Below are positions 39,911 through 48,900 of a DNA stretch of 64,000 nucleotides, piece after piece. The stretch lies in assembly GCA_034440455.1 (NCBI GenBank), contig JAWXCB010000033.1:31597-95596 (forward strand), written 5' to 3'. The DNA is from JAWXCB01 sp034440455 (GTDB lineage: Bacteria > Bacteroidota > Bacteroidia > Chitinophagales > CAIOSU01). Below the pieces are notes generated by a model that saw only the letters and a list, made by a program, of their open reading frames with translations, made no database searches and was not told the origin of the DNA. The stretch's first letter is position 1; each line of letters opens with the position of its first letter. Position numbers and translations under genes: made by a program.

Positions 39911-40839
39911 TATTGAATTTCCTTTATCTCATAAGAAGGGCGGGAAAATTCAGACACATAGAAGCGGCTGATATATTCTCCGATAATACCAAGAGAAAAT
40001 AAGATAAGACTGGTTGAAAAGGTAATCGCAACAATGATTGAAGTGAATCCGAGCGGCACATCGCTCACAAGCCGATTGTAGAGAAATACCACGCCAATAA
40101 TAAAACTGATGAGTGAGAAGATGAATCCGATATAGGTCATTAATCGCAGCGGAACAACCGTGTAGTAAACAATATAGCGCAGGGAGATGGCGATAAGTTT
40201 TGGAATGGTATAGCCGGATGCTCCTCCATTACGCGCATGATGATTGACGTTTACATAGCTGATATTATTTGTAAACCAATGCAGCACTTCATCAAGCAGC
40301 AAATGTTTTTGATTCACGCTTCCAAAGCGTTTAGCTATATCAGATGTCATCAATCTGAAAGAACTGCCTTTTCCCGATGTGCTGGCAAAAAGAGCGAATA
40401 TTTTATTAAATGCCCAACTGCCTACATTGCGCATGAAAGAGTGGCGCTTGGAATCAAACAAGCCGTAAACGAGTTCCGCGCGTGTATCGCGGTAATTTGC
40501 AAGAAGTTTTTCAATTTCTTCAGGCGGAATCTGGAGGTCGTCATCAATCGTCACTACCATCTTGCCTTCGCTGTTGTTAATCCCGCAGAGCGTTGCTTTT
40601 TGTTGCCCGCAGTTTCCGGCAAGCCGAACCGCCTTGATATGTTGCGGATATTGTTCTTTTAGTTTCAGGATTTGCGCCCAACTGTAATCCTTGCTTGCAT
40701 CATCCACCAGCACCATTTGAAACGTAGCGCCCAGTTTGTCAAACAGCGCTTTCGTGCGCGCAAACAGTTCCGGCAAAAACTGCTCGCTGTTATATACCGG
40801 CACTACCACGCTGTAATCAAAGGGGTTCATAGGCGACAC
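39910..40839 (-). CDS. Glycosyltransferase family 2 with C-terminal membrane helices
   Basis: The GT-A domain is clear: YSVVVPVYNSEQFLPELFAR, MVLVDDASKDYSWAQIL, and the DDDLQIPPEEI metal motif. Two hydrophobic helices at about 230-290 (YIGFIFSLISFIIGVVFLY and FTSIIVAITFSTSLILFSLG) give the polyprenyl-phosphate glycosyltransferase (GtrB/ArnC-like) layout. It probably loads a sugar on undecaprenyl phosphate at the inner membrane. In context it would supply a sugar for a surface glycan. Confidence 0.88.
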   Translation of the reverse strand: MSPMNPFDYSVVVPVYNSEQFLPELFARTKALFDKLGATFQMVLVDDASKDYSWAQILKLKEQYPQHIKAVRLAGNCGQQKATLCGINNSEGKMVVTIDDDLQIPPEEIEKLLANYRDTRAELVYGLFDSKRHSFMRNVGSWAFNKIFALFASTSGKGSSFRLMTSDIAKRFGSVNQKHLLLDEVLHWFTNNISYVNVNHHARNGGASGYTIPKLIAISLRYIVYYTVVPLRLMTYIGFIFSLISFIIGVVFLYNRLVSDVPLGFTSIIVAITFSTSLILFSLGIIGEYISRFYVSEFSRPSYEIKEIQ

Positions 40840-40919
40840 AAAATACTAAAAAAGGAAAGGGAATCAGAGAATTTCAAGATTAGAAGATGGTGGATAATCG
40901 GGAGAATTTCAAAGATTTT

Positions 40920-41975
40920 CTACACCTCAATTAATGGAGGACATACGATTCCATCTGTTTCCACTAACAGTGAACTCCAGGATAGCCCCACGCCAAAACC
41001 AGAGAAAACCATTTTCAGGGGATTTGACTCCGCTTCCTTTTTTATTTGTGTGATAATTGTGACCGGTATTGTTGCCGAACTTGTATTGCCGAAATATTGA
41101 AGCGAGTAGGGGACTTGCGCTGAATCCAATTTCAGTTTCTTGCGAATCGCTTCATTAATAATTCGGTTTGCCTGATGAAAAACAAAGTAGTTAATCTTCG
41201 CGCGGTCGGCAGCGCTGAAGGAAAGCAACTCTTCAATATTCTTCGGCACTTCATTTACTGAAAAATTAAACACATCAATGCCGTGCAAAATCAACTGCGT
41301 TTTATTGCGGATAATGCCTTCGCTGATTTGTTCATTCTGCAATGATTGCTGCGTCACCGGATTGCGGTAGCCGCCATCGGGAATGATGATTGAGCCAAAG
41401 CCTTTGCCATCGCCTTGTAAATTAAAATACATTGCGGGCGCACCGGGCTTGTATTCCAATGCAGTTGCTGAACCTGCATCTGAAAAAATAGGAGTAGTGC
41501 TTTTATCTTTTTCAGAAATACACGCAGTGGAAATATCGCCTGCCAACACGAGCGCCTTTCCTCTTCCTAATGTTTGCAGAAGACTTGATGCGACAGCGAT
41601 TCCATAAACATAGCCGGAACATCCAAGATTGATGTCGAGCGCAATGCACGAATTGGCGCAACCTAATTTCTGTTGTATAAGATTAGCCGTAGCGGGCGTG
41701 ATATAATCAGGCGTTTGAGTAACGAAAATCAAAACATCAATTTCATCCGCCTTCCATTTTAATTCATCCAATAAAACTTTTGCGCTTTCAAAGCATAAAT
41801 CAGAAGTGCAAACGCCTTTGTCGGCAATTCTACGCTTTTCAATGCCAACGGTTTTCACCAACAACTCGCGTTCTTTCGGTGAAATGAGTTCAAAGTCATA
41901 GTTGCTCACTTCCTTTTTGGGAACACAGGCTGAGATGCCGGAAATGCGAATGTTATTGATGGAAAATGTTGACAT
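40920..41975 (-). CDS. 3-oxoacyl-ACP synthase III-like (KAS III) enzyme
   Basis: It has a thiolase fold of 351 residues with the complete KAS-III triad: Cys119 in DINLGCSGYVYG, His267 in YFVFHQANRIINEAI and Asn297 in QYFGNTSSATIP. The C-terminus has FSGFGVGLSWSS. A housekeeping FabH normally sits with lipid genes such as plsX; this copy instead pairs with a small ACP and sugar genes. It is therefore likely to make or transfer a special acyl group. It has its own -7 element (TACTTTTG) 11 nt upstream, 54 nt after the ACP gene. Confidence 0.88.
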   Translation of the reverse strand: MSTFSINNIRISGISACVPKKEVSNYDFELISPKERELLVKTVGIEKRRIADKGVCTSDLCFESAKVLLDELKWKADEIDVLIFVTQTPDYITPATANLIQQKLGCANSCIALDINLGCSGYVYGIAVASSLLQTLGRGKALVLAGDISTACISEKDKSTTPIFSDAGSATALEYKPGAPAMYFNLQGDGKGFGSIIIPDGGYRNPVTQQSLQNEQISEGIIRNKTQLILHGIDVFNFSVNEVPKNIEELLSFSAADRAKINYFVFHQANRIINEAIRKKLKLDSAQVPYSLQYFGNTSSATIPVTIITQIKKEAESNPLKMVFSGFGVGLSWSSLLVETDGIVCPPLIEV

Positions 41976-41985
41976 ACGGGTGGCG

Positions 41986-41993
41986 CAAAAGTA
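41986..41993 (-). promoter_or_regulatory. -7 element TACTTTTG for the KAS-III gene
   Basis: Exact TAnnTTTG match on the minus strand, 11 nt before the ATG at 41975. Confidence 0.4.
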
Positions 41994-42029
41994 AGAGGTC
42001 AGCCTGAATGGTTTGTGAAAAGTTGAAAC

Positions 42030-42263
42030 TCATGTTGCTTTACTCTGCGCTATTGCAAACAGGTCATTGATAGTAGCGCATTTAGCTAACTTTTCCGCTG
42101 TGATAGTTACGCTATAATCGGAATCTATTTTTGCGATGACGATGAGCGCCATCATGGAACTCCATCCTTCAAGTTTGCGAAATTCTGTTTCGCCCGAAAT
42201 TGTTCCGGGTGGCACGTCTTCAAATTCAGAAGAAATACTTTGAATAAAATCAGTAAGTTGCAT
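42030..42263 (-). CDS. Acyl carrier protein, specialised
   Basis: It is a small acidic helical protein of 77 residues. The phosphopantetheine serine should be in LEGWSSMMALIVIAKID, where W-S-S replaces the usual D-S-L. The spacing and helix pattern fit PP-binding proteins of polysaccharide or specialised acyl loci rather than the housekeeping AcpP. It precedes the KAS-III gene on the same strand, so the two probably act as carrier and condensing enzyme. TATCTTTA about 20 nt upstream may be its -7 element. Confidence 0.82.
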   Translation of the reverse strand: MQLTDFIQSISSEFEDVPPGTISGETEFRKLEGWSSMMALIVIAKIDSDYSVTITAEKLAKCATINDLFAIAQSKAT

Positions 42264-42321
42264 GGGGTGCTAAATTGCTTTTTTAAAGATAGAAAATCTT
42301 ATTTTGGCGCGAACACAATCT

Positions 42322-43455
42322 ATGTCTAAAATCCTGTTTTTGCCACGCTGGTATCCAGCTGACAGCGACAGGCAAAATGGGGTGTTTATCCAAAAACATG
42401 CGCAGGCAGCAGCTTTGCACAATGAAGTTGTGGCGCTGTATGCGGAACCATCAAAAACAAAAAAGACAATTGAAGAAAATCGGAAGGGCAATCTTTCAGA
42501 AGTAATTGTTTATTATAGAAGCTCTTTTTTCAAGCCAATCAATGTTTTGCTTTATGCAAGGGCATTGTTTCGCGGATGGAAACACATCATGCAATCAGGC
42601 TTCTTGCCCGACATCTGCCATGTGCATGTGCTCAATCGTCCTGCGCTGCTTGCGTTAGGGCTGAAATGGAGAAAGGGAATTCCATATTTGATTTCGGAGC
42701 ATTGGTCGGGCTACGTCACGGGCAAGTTCGAGCAACGCGGATTAGTGTCAGGATTGTTCACAGCCTTTGCTATCAAACAGGCAAAGATGGTAATAGTGGT
42801 TTCCGAAACGCTGAAGGCGGGAATGCTGAAATGCGGGTTACATGCCGACTATCGCATCGTGCCCAATGTAGTAGAAGTGCTGCCTGATGCGTGGAAGACA
42901 AATCTTCCTGCGGATAAATTTCGCTTTCTCGTTGTAGCTGATTTGCGTGACGACATCAAGAATATCAGCGGCATCATTCGCGCTTTTGCAACGGTTTACA
43001 AAAATGATGAGCAAACTGAGTTGGTAATCGCAGGTGATGGGGCGGATAGAGCAATGTTGGAATCGCTTGCGCGAAAGGAAGTCTTGCCCGTGAGTTTCAA
43101 AGGAAGGCTTACCAATAAAGAAGTGTTGCAGGTAATTCCAACTGCGCATGTCTTACTTATCAATAGCAACATCGAAACATTTTCTGTAGTAACGCTTGAA
43201 GCAATTTTTTCAGGCAGACCTGTCATTTCCACGCGCTGCGGTGGTCCTGAGCAATTCATCAACGAACAAAACGGAATCTTGATTGAAAAAAAGAATGAAG
43301 CGCAATTGGCGGATGCGATGCGGAAAATGAAATTGAATTATTCAAGCTATCAACCGGAAACTGTAAAAGACTCGGTGTCTGATTCCGGAAATTATAGCGT
43401 AATCGGAATTGCAAGCTTCTTGAAGAAATTGTATGAAGTAGCAGCCAATTCCTAA
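42322..43455 (+). CDS. Glycosyltransferase family 4
   Basis: It is a GT-B fold protein: LFLPRWYPADSDRQNGVFI near the start, YLISEHWSGYVTGKFEQRGL, MVIVVSETLKAGMLKCGL and VPNVVEV at the domain junction. The C-terminal donor domain has LVVADLRDDIKNISGIIRAF, LVIAGDGADRAMLE and the EAIFSGRPVISTRCGGPEQF donor-site motif. It adds a sugar to a growing glycan at the cytoplasmic face. I use ATG 42322; an in-frame TTG at 42304 is less likely. Its stop overlaps that of the convergent flippase gene by 4 nt. Confidence 0.92.
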   Translation: MSKILFLPRWYPADSDRQNGVFIQKHAQAAALHNEVVALYAEPSKTKKTIEENRKGNLSEVIVYYRSSFFKPINVLLYARALFRGWKHIMQSGFLPDICHVHVLNRPALLALGLKWRKGIPYLISEHWSGYVTGKFEQRGLVSGLFTAFAIKQAKMVIVVSETLKAGMLKCGLHADYRIVPNVVEVLPDAWKTNLPADKFRFLVVADLRDDIKNISGIIRAFATVYKNDEQTELVIAGDGADRAMLESLARKEVLPVSFKGRLTNKEVLQVIPTAHVLLINSNIETFSVVTLEAIFSGRPVISTRCGGPEQFINEQNGILIEKKNEAQLADAMRKMKLNYSSYQPETVKDSVSDSGNYSVIGIASFLKKLYEVAANS

Positions 43456-44723
43456 TTTCTGATTCCTAATTCGCTCATTAGTCTTTTTACTTCCTCCTTG
43501 CTTACCACAAAATCTTTCCAGCCCAAAGATGCTTCTCTTGAAAATTTCATCCACGTATAAAAAGTGATAACAGCATAGGTTAATGAAGCAGCAATGCCTG
43601 CACCCGCTAAACCGAGTTTTGGAATCAACAGCATGTTTGCAAGCACATTCACAGGAAGCCCGATGAGTGATGCGGTCATGTTCACTCTGTATCTTCCCGT
43701 TCCTGCGAAATGATTTGCGAGAATAATATTGATGCTAAACACGAGGATGCCGCCTGCCATCATCAATAACACTTCTTTCGCTGCTCCGAATTCATCCCCG
43801 AAAACAAGCGCGTAAACGCCTGATGGAATTATCAGTGCAGGAATTATCAACAACAACGCACTCAAAACGCTGAAGCGCAGAAACTTTTTCGTTAATTCAT
43901 GCGACTGTGTTGCATCAGTCAAGTTAGAGATGCACGTAAGTTGCACCGTGCCGATGCTTTTGCTCATCATCCAAATCACGTCAGCGAGCGCAAGCGCGAT
44001 GGAAAAAATGCCCACTGCTTTTTTCCCTTCGCTAAACAGCAGCGCATTCAGAAAATAAAAACTCAGGCGGTAATTCAGCATCTGCACCACATTGGCAAGT
44101 TGCGACTGGCTGCCCAGCGAAAATAATTCCTTCAAAGAAGAGGCAGGGCGATTATCCGCGTTATCCTTTTTCCAATAAGCAAGTAGCGCAGGCAAGCCCG
44201 CAAGCAAGGGCAGCGCGTTGGATGCGTACATCGTATAGAGATACGTCATCACGTTCGCGCTTTCCAGCACAATGAAAAACAGCGCAAGAAACAACACATT
44301 GACAAGCGACTTCAAAAGAAACAGGTAATTATTCAGCCGGATGTTTTCTTTTCCAAGCAATACATTCAGCACGATGTTATTCATGCTTTGCAACACTGCG
44401 AGAAAGTAGAGGTGCGCAGAATATTCCGCAGGAATGATTTCCAAGAAGTGAAAGATTGCAGCGGAAAGCAGCGAACAAAACAAAGTAAACACCGCAGTGG
44501 GCAGCACAAGCGAAGAAAGGCGATTGCGCGGAACGAGATAAATCAGCGATACTCCCCCCACCATGTCATTCAATAGCGTGATGAACAGGATGTTTGTAGC
44601 GATGAGGCTGGTGATGCCTTTTCCCTCTGCGCCCAGATAGCGCGAGGTAAGCACAACGGATGCAAATACCAAAGCCGTTGCCAGCAGCCTCGTCCAGTAA
44701 GTGTGTACAATTTTATTAAGCAC
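43452..44723 (-). CDS. Polysaccharide flippase (Wzx/MATE-like, MOP superfamily)
   Basis: The 423 residues contain about twelve hydrophobic segments. The start (LLATALVFASVVLTSRYLGA, EGKGITSLIATNILFITLLN) is typical of lipid-linked oligosaccharide flippases, and a conserved late segment reads IILANHFAGTGRYRVNMTAS. It would move an undecaprenyl-linked glycan across the inner membrane. With the GT2, GT4, GNAT, ACP and KAS-III genes it makes a compact glycan-export locus; no Wzy-type polymerase is seen. Confidence 0.88.
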   Translation of the reverse strand: MLNKIVHTYWTRLLATALVFASVVLTSRYLGAEGKGITSLIATNILFITLLNDMVGGVSLIYLVPRNRLSSLVLPTAVFTLFCSLLSAAIFHFLEIIPAEYSAHLYFLAVLQSMNNIVLNVLLGKENIRLNNYLFLLKSLVNVLFLALFFIVLESANVMTYLYTMYASNALPLLAGLPALLAYWKKDNADNRPASSLKELFSLGSQSQLANVVQMLNYRLSFYFLNALLFSEGKKAVGIFSIALALADVIWMMSKSIGTVQLTCISNLTDATQSHELTKKFLRFSVLSALLLIIPALIIPSGVYALVFGDEFGAAKEVLLMMAGGILVFSINIILANHFAGTGRYRVNMTASLIGLPVNVLANMLLIPKLGLAGAGIAASLTYAVITFYTWMKFSREASLGWKDFVVSKEEVKRLMSELGIRN

Positions 44724-44793
44724 GCGATTTTTCCGTGTGTGAAATAACGGGATTTTTTGCTGAAATTGCAGTCAGTTAATTTACATAAGCAAA

Positions 44794-45159
44794 ATGTCAG
44801 AGCATTTAGACCTCGGTAAGAAAGGTGAAAAGATAGCCTATATGTTTCTTCGCAAGAAAGGCTATGAAATTCTTGCCACTAATTTTCGCTTTGAAAAAAC
44901 CGAGATTGACATTATCTGCCGCAAAGACAAAGTAGTGATTTTTGTTGAAGTGAAAACCCGCACTGACGATGCGCACGGCAATCCCGAAGAAGCAGTGGAT
45001 AGAAAGAAGCAAGATAAAATCGTAAAGACAGCAGAGCGCTTCATTCAGGTGCATGACATGCTTGGCGATGTGCGCTTCGATGTGGTTTCTGTTCTGCTTG
45101 ACGGCAAGAAAGAAAAGGTGCATCACATCCGCGATGCGTTTTTCCCTTATCAGGATTAG
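44794..45159 (+). CDS. YraN/UPF0102 family endonuclease-like protein
   Basis: It opens LGKKGEKIAYMFLRKKGYEI and contains the PD-(D/E)xK core: E at TEIDIICRKD, then VIFVEVKTRTDDAHGNPEEA with the E-x-K pair. The length of 121 residues is normal. Family members have a Holliday-junction-resolvase-like fold but no settled role. It is transcribed away from the flippase gene. Confidence 0.92.
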   Translation: MSEHLDLGKKGEKIAYMFLRKKGYEILATNFRFEKTEIDIICRKDKVVIFVEVKTRTDDAHGNPEEAVDRKKQDKIVKTAERFIQVHDMLGDVRFDVVSVLLDGKKEKVHHIRDAFFPYQD

Positions 45160-45327
45160 AACTGCGATTTAGCTCCGCCACCACAGCCCTGCCAGATATA
45201 CCGACTTTTTTGCTTTGTTTTTTAAACTAAGTGGAGTGATGCCTTCAAGTGGTTACTCAATAGACCTCTTCGGAAAATGTAATTCTCATTTAGAGAAAGC
45301 CTCTTTTGTTTATGATGCAGTTTGGAC

Positions 45328-45365
45328 TTCCCTCTCCGAATGGAGAGGGGGCGGGGGTGAGGCGG
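45328..45365. repeat. CCCTCTCC hairpin repeat, intergenic copy
   Basis: CCCTCTCC-GAAT-GGAGAGGG followed by GGCGGGGGTGAGG matches the copies at 4093, 23253 and 24434. Confidence 0.8.
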
Positions 45366-45386
45366 TGCAAAAGCGCGCGTTACCCT

Positions 45387-45705
45387 TTAGTCAAAGAGTA
45401 TTTTCCGAAGAAGTCTAATATTTGATAGAATTTTCAGAAATTTCTGTGCAGATAGCATGTTTACTTTTGGAAAGTCAATGCGTTTCAAAATATTGAAGTG
45501 CGCATCGTTGGTTACTAAGTAGTCGGCATTGTTTGAAATAGCCGCGTCTGCATATTTTTTTGTCATCAGGATTATGCGTGATGAGATTGAACTTATAAAA
45601 TGGATCTGCTTTGATTGTTGTCGGTTTGCCGATCCTCATATCCACCACATTACTGGCAATTTCAGGTTTTGATTTTGAGGCAAGTACTTCGATATATTCT
45701 GTCAT
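45387..45705 (-). pseudogene. PIN-domain ribonuclease (toxin-type), frameshifted and N-terminally incomplete
   Basis: The first frame reads MTEYIEVLASKSKPEIASNV to FNLITHNPDDKK and then goes out of frame at a run of seven T (plus strand 45555-45561). The next frame restores the PIN ending: YADAAISNNADYLVTNDAHF, NILKRIDFPKVNMLSAQKFL. The acidic residues D, D in NADYLVTNDAHF are the usual C-terminal PIN catalytic pair. The N-terminal strand with the first catalytic Asp is missing, though RGRFSFIDCDQL in yet another frame upstream may be part of it. No antitoxin gene is seen. As read, it is non-functional. Confidence 0.7.
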
Positions 45706-45922
45706 GATTTAATTGGTCACAATCAATGAAACTGAACCGACCCCTATCTTTCAGGATATCAGATGAGAAGGTGATTTTGACGAAATTGAAACTAAGAAAA
45801 ACACCGAAATCAAAGCACAGCAAGAAGTTTGAGCTGAATTATCAAAATTAGGTTGACGCCAATGCGATAGAATCGGGACAGGTCGAAGATACTTGCAATG
45901 AAGGGAAACATCAGCAGATTAC

Positions 45923-48900
45923 TCAATGCCGCACAATCACTTTTTCATTATACAACTTCTCCCCGTACTGCAATTGAATGAAATACATTCCGGCAGGCTG
46001 TTCCTGCAGGCGGATGTTGTTTTTGTATTCGCCTTCATATTGCGGATTGTTTTCGTAGCGCACAACCTGCCCTAAGTGGTTGAAGATTTTCAATGTTACA
46101 TCCGCTTTCTCTGCAATGTCTAATTCTAAATTAAACTCGCCATTGTTCGGGTTAGGGTAGAGCAACAGAACATTCTCATCCTCTGCATTTGCAGCGGGCA
46201 ATGTTGTTTTAGCTGACTGCACCACGGTGAAATGCACGGTATGCGGAATTCCTAATGTTCCCGTTCCTCCGGTTCCGCTATAGGGATTCACTGTGAGCGT
46301 GTAGCTGCCGGGGCTGATATTCCATTTCTGATAATTTTCTGCGGGGGAATCGCCAGCGATGGCGAACGGAGCGGTGCTTTCTGTTCTTACTGTTGCTCCG
46401 TTTAAAATAAATTTCACGCTCTTCACCGCAGTGCTTCCCGGGCAAACATTTGCGCGTAAGTTGAAGTTATTCGTTGTAGCAAGGTTGATAACAGAGCCTT
46501 CTGTGAACGGACCGATTTCACCCGCAGTGCCTGTTTGCATCAGCGTGAAAGAAACAACTTGCAGGGGAACACAAACAGGAGGCGGGGCGCAGGAAGAACC
46601 GTTTCCGAAACATACACCGCAATTGTCAATATCAGAATTAGCAACATGCCCTGTATTGCCACCGGAGCAAACATTGCAATTGTCAAGCGTTGCCGAGCCG
46701 TTGCATACTCCGTTACAATCTTTGCCGTGGTTTGGTGAAAGTCCTGTTGAGCCGCCCACACAAATTCCGCAGCTATTTAAAAATGCGGTTCCGTTTAAAA
46801 CGCCAGCGCAATCAGGAGTATTTCCGGTATTGCAGGGCGCACCCGCTATTAATGCAGTAATGAGTGAACTTCCGGTATTTCCATCGTGATAATTATCGGT
46901 TTTGGCATCGCCAAACCACAGGAAGGGTGATGAGCCTCCTATGAATTTAATATTTTTAATATGAATTTCAAACGCATCTGCCCCGTTGCTGTAGGGCAGT
47001 TCCATGAATGATAGCTGTGTGAAATTGAAAGAGTTGAATGCGCTCATCGGAATGCAAATCGTAAACCAATCAGTGCCGGGTTGCGCAGGCACGTGGTTGC
47101 TCAGGGTAACCTGCGCGCTTGAGCTTCCAGATGGTCTTATCTGGATTTTATTCCACTCCGCTGTTCCCAGGGGGTCTCTCAGCGTAATGCATAATTGGTT
47201 ATTTCCCCCGCTGCTCACGTTCTGCTTTGGCGAGAAAAGACTTCCGGGGTCATAACCGAATTTGAGTTTTTTCCAACTCTTTTGCGTATTCACAACTTTC
47301 AAATACGGAGACCCGCTGATTTGCTGATACGCGCAGGTGTTTTGCACACATGCGTCAATCGTACATGCGGAATTGTCGTTGCATTCCGTATCATTTTGAC
47401 AGCAAGAAATATTTTGTCCGAAACAAATTCCGCAAGCGTCTTTATCAGAGTTTGCAACATGCCCAGTGTTTCCGCCTGAACAAACATTGCAATTATCAAG
47501 CGTTGCAGTGCCGTTGCATACTCCATTACAATCTTTTCCCTGATTCAATGGCAAGCCTGTGTTTCCACCCACGCAGACACCACATTCATTTGTGATTGCG
47601 CTTCCGCAATTTCCGGTGCAATCTAAACCGGCATTTATAGCCACTCCTGTATTTCCACTTACACAAATTCCGCAGCTATTAAAGTAGGCGCTTCCACCGC
47701 AATCATTGTTACAATCTGTTCCTTCATATTCGGTCAACCCTGTGTTGCCGCCCACACAAATATTACACGCATTCAAATGCGCAGAGCCTCCTAAATCGCC
47801 ATTGCAGTCGGGTTCAAGCGCGGCAGGCGCAGCCCATAAAATAGCAGCATCCAAAAGTTGGAAGCCTTGCGCAGTGAGCATTGACGCGCTGATGTCATTC
47901 AGGAAAAATCCCACTCTGCGCGCGGGGGCATTCAGGCTGAACATTGCCGCGCCTGTTTCATAGCCAAATACTACGATTTGCGTGTTGTTGCCGGGAACGG
48001 ATGCAATGGAAAATGCAGAAGAAGCGGGTTTTCCAAAAGTGAGTTTATCGTTTGATGAATAAATCTGCGTGGTAGTTGCCTGCAATCCTGCCCCGAGCGG
48101 ATGCGCATTGTTTGTAATAACGATGGAGTTTGCACCGGAGATTGTTCCTGCGTTTCCGCTTGCGGTGTTGGTCATTTTCATATCATCAAACAAAGCCTGT
48201 TCGCACAGAATCACGGGCACGGTTACGTTGGTAAACTTCGCAAGCACATCACCTGAATTCACCGTTGCGGAAACAAATACCAGCGCTTTGTTTTGCGCGT
48301 CAGCAGTTGTAGAAGATGATGCGCTTTTCACTGTCACGGTGAAGCCGAGTGATTCTAATCTGTTTTTTACCGCAAGGTCACCGCTGTTCAACGAGGTGCT
48401 TCCGACAACGAGCAATGCGCCTGAGCCGGGCGCAGGCGAATTTTGCACGGAGAAATTGATTGTTGCGGAAGTTGATGAAACCCCAAGATTGGAAAAGGCT
48501 TTTGCATGAACGGAATAATTTCCAAGCGCAACATTGGTGAGCGTAAGATTGTAAGGCGCGTCAAAGTCCGTTTGGAATAAGTTTCCGTTGAGATAAAATT
48601 CTACCTTGTTAATAGTTCCTGTGAAGATGGTTGCGCTTGCCGCAACATTCACATTTGCAGGCGTGGTGAACGAACTGCCTGCTGTTGGCAAAGTGATGGA
48701 AACCTGCGGTGTCGGATTCGACTGACCGCACCAGAGCAACGCTGCATCAAGCAACGCAAGACCATTTGCATTGAGATTATCTCCGGCAGTATCAAAGATG
48801 AAGAAGCCGACACGCTTTGCAGGAGCCGTCATGCCCGACATTGCCGCGCCCGCTTCGTAGCCGAATAACACTGTTTGATTGCTGTTGCTGACAACGGTTG

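Larger units (their letters stand above)
45160..45922. other. 760-nt region with a repeat and a decayed PIN gene
   Basis: Besides the repeat at 45328 and the PIN remnant at 45387-45705, the rest (45710-45922) has only short charged frames in several phases, such as KLKLRKTPKSKHSKKFEL on the plus strand. No intact gene is seen. Confidence 0.5.
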
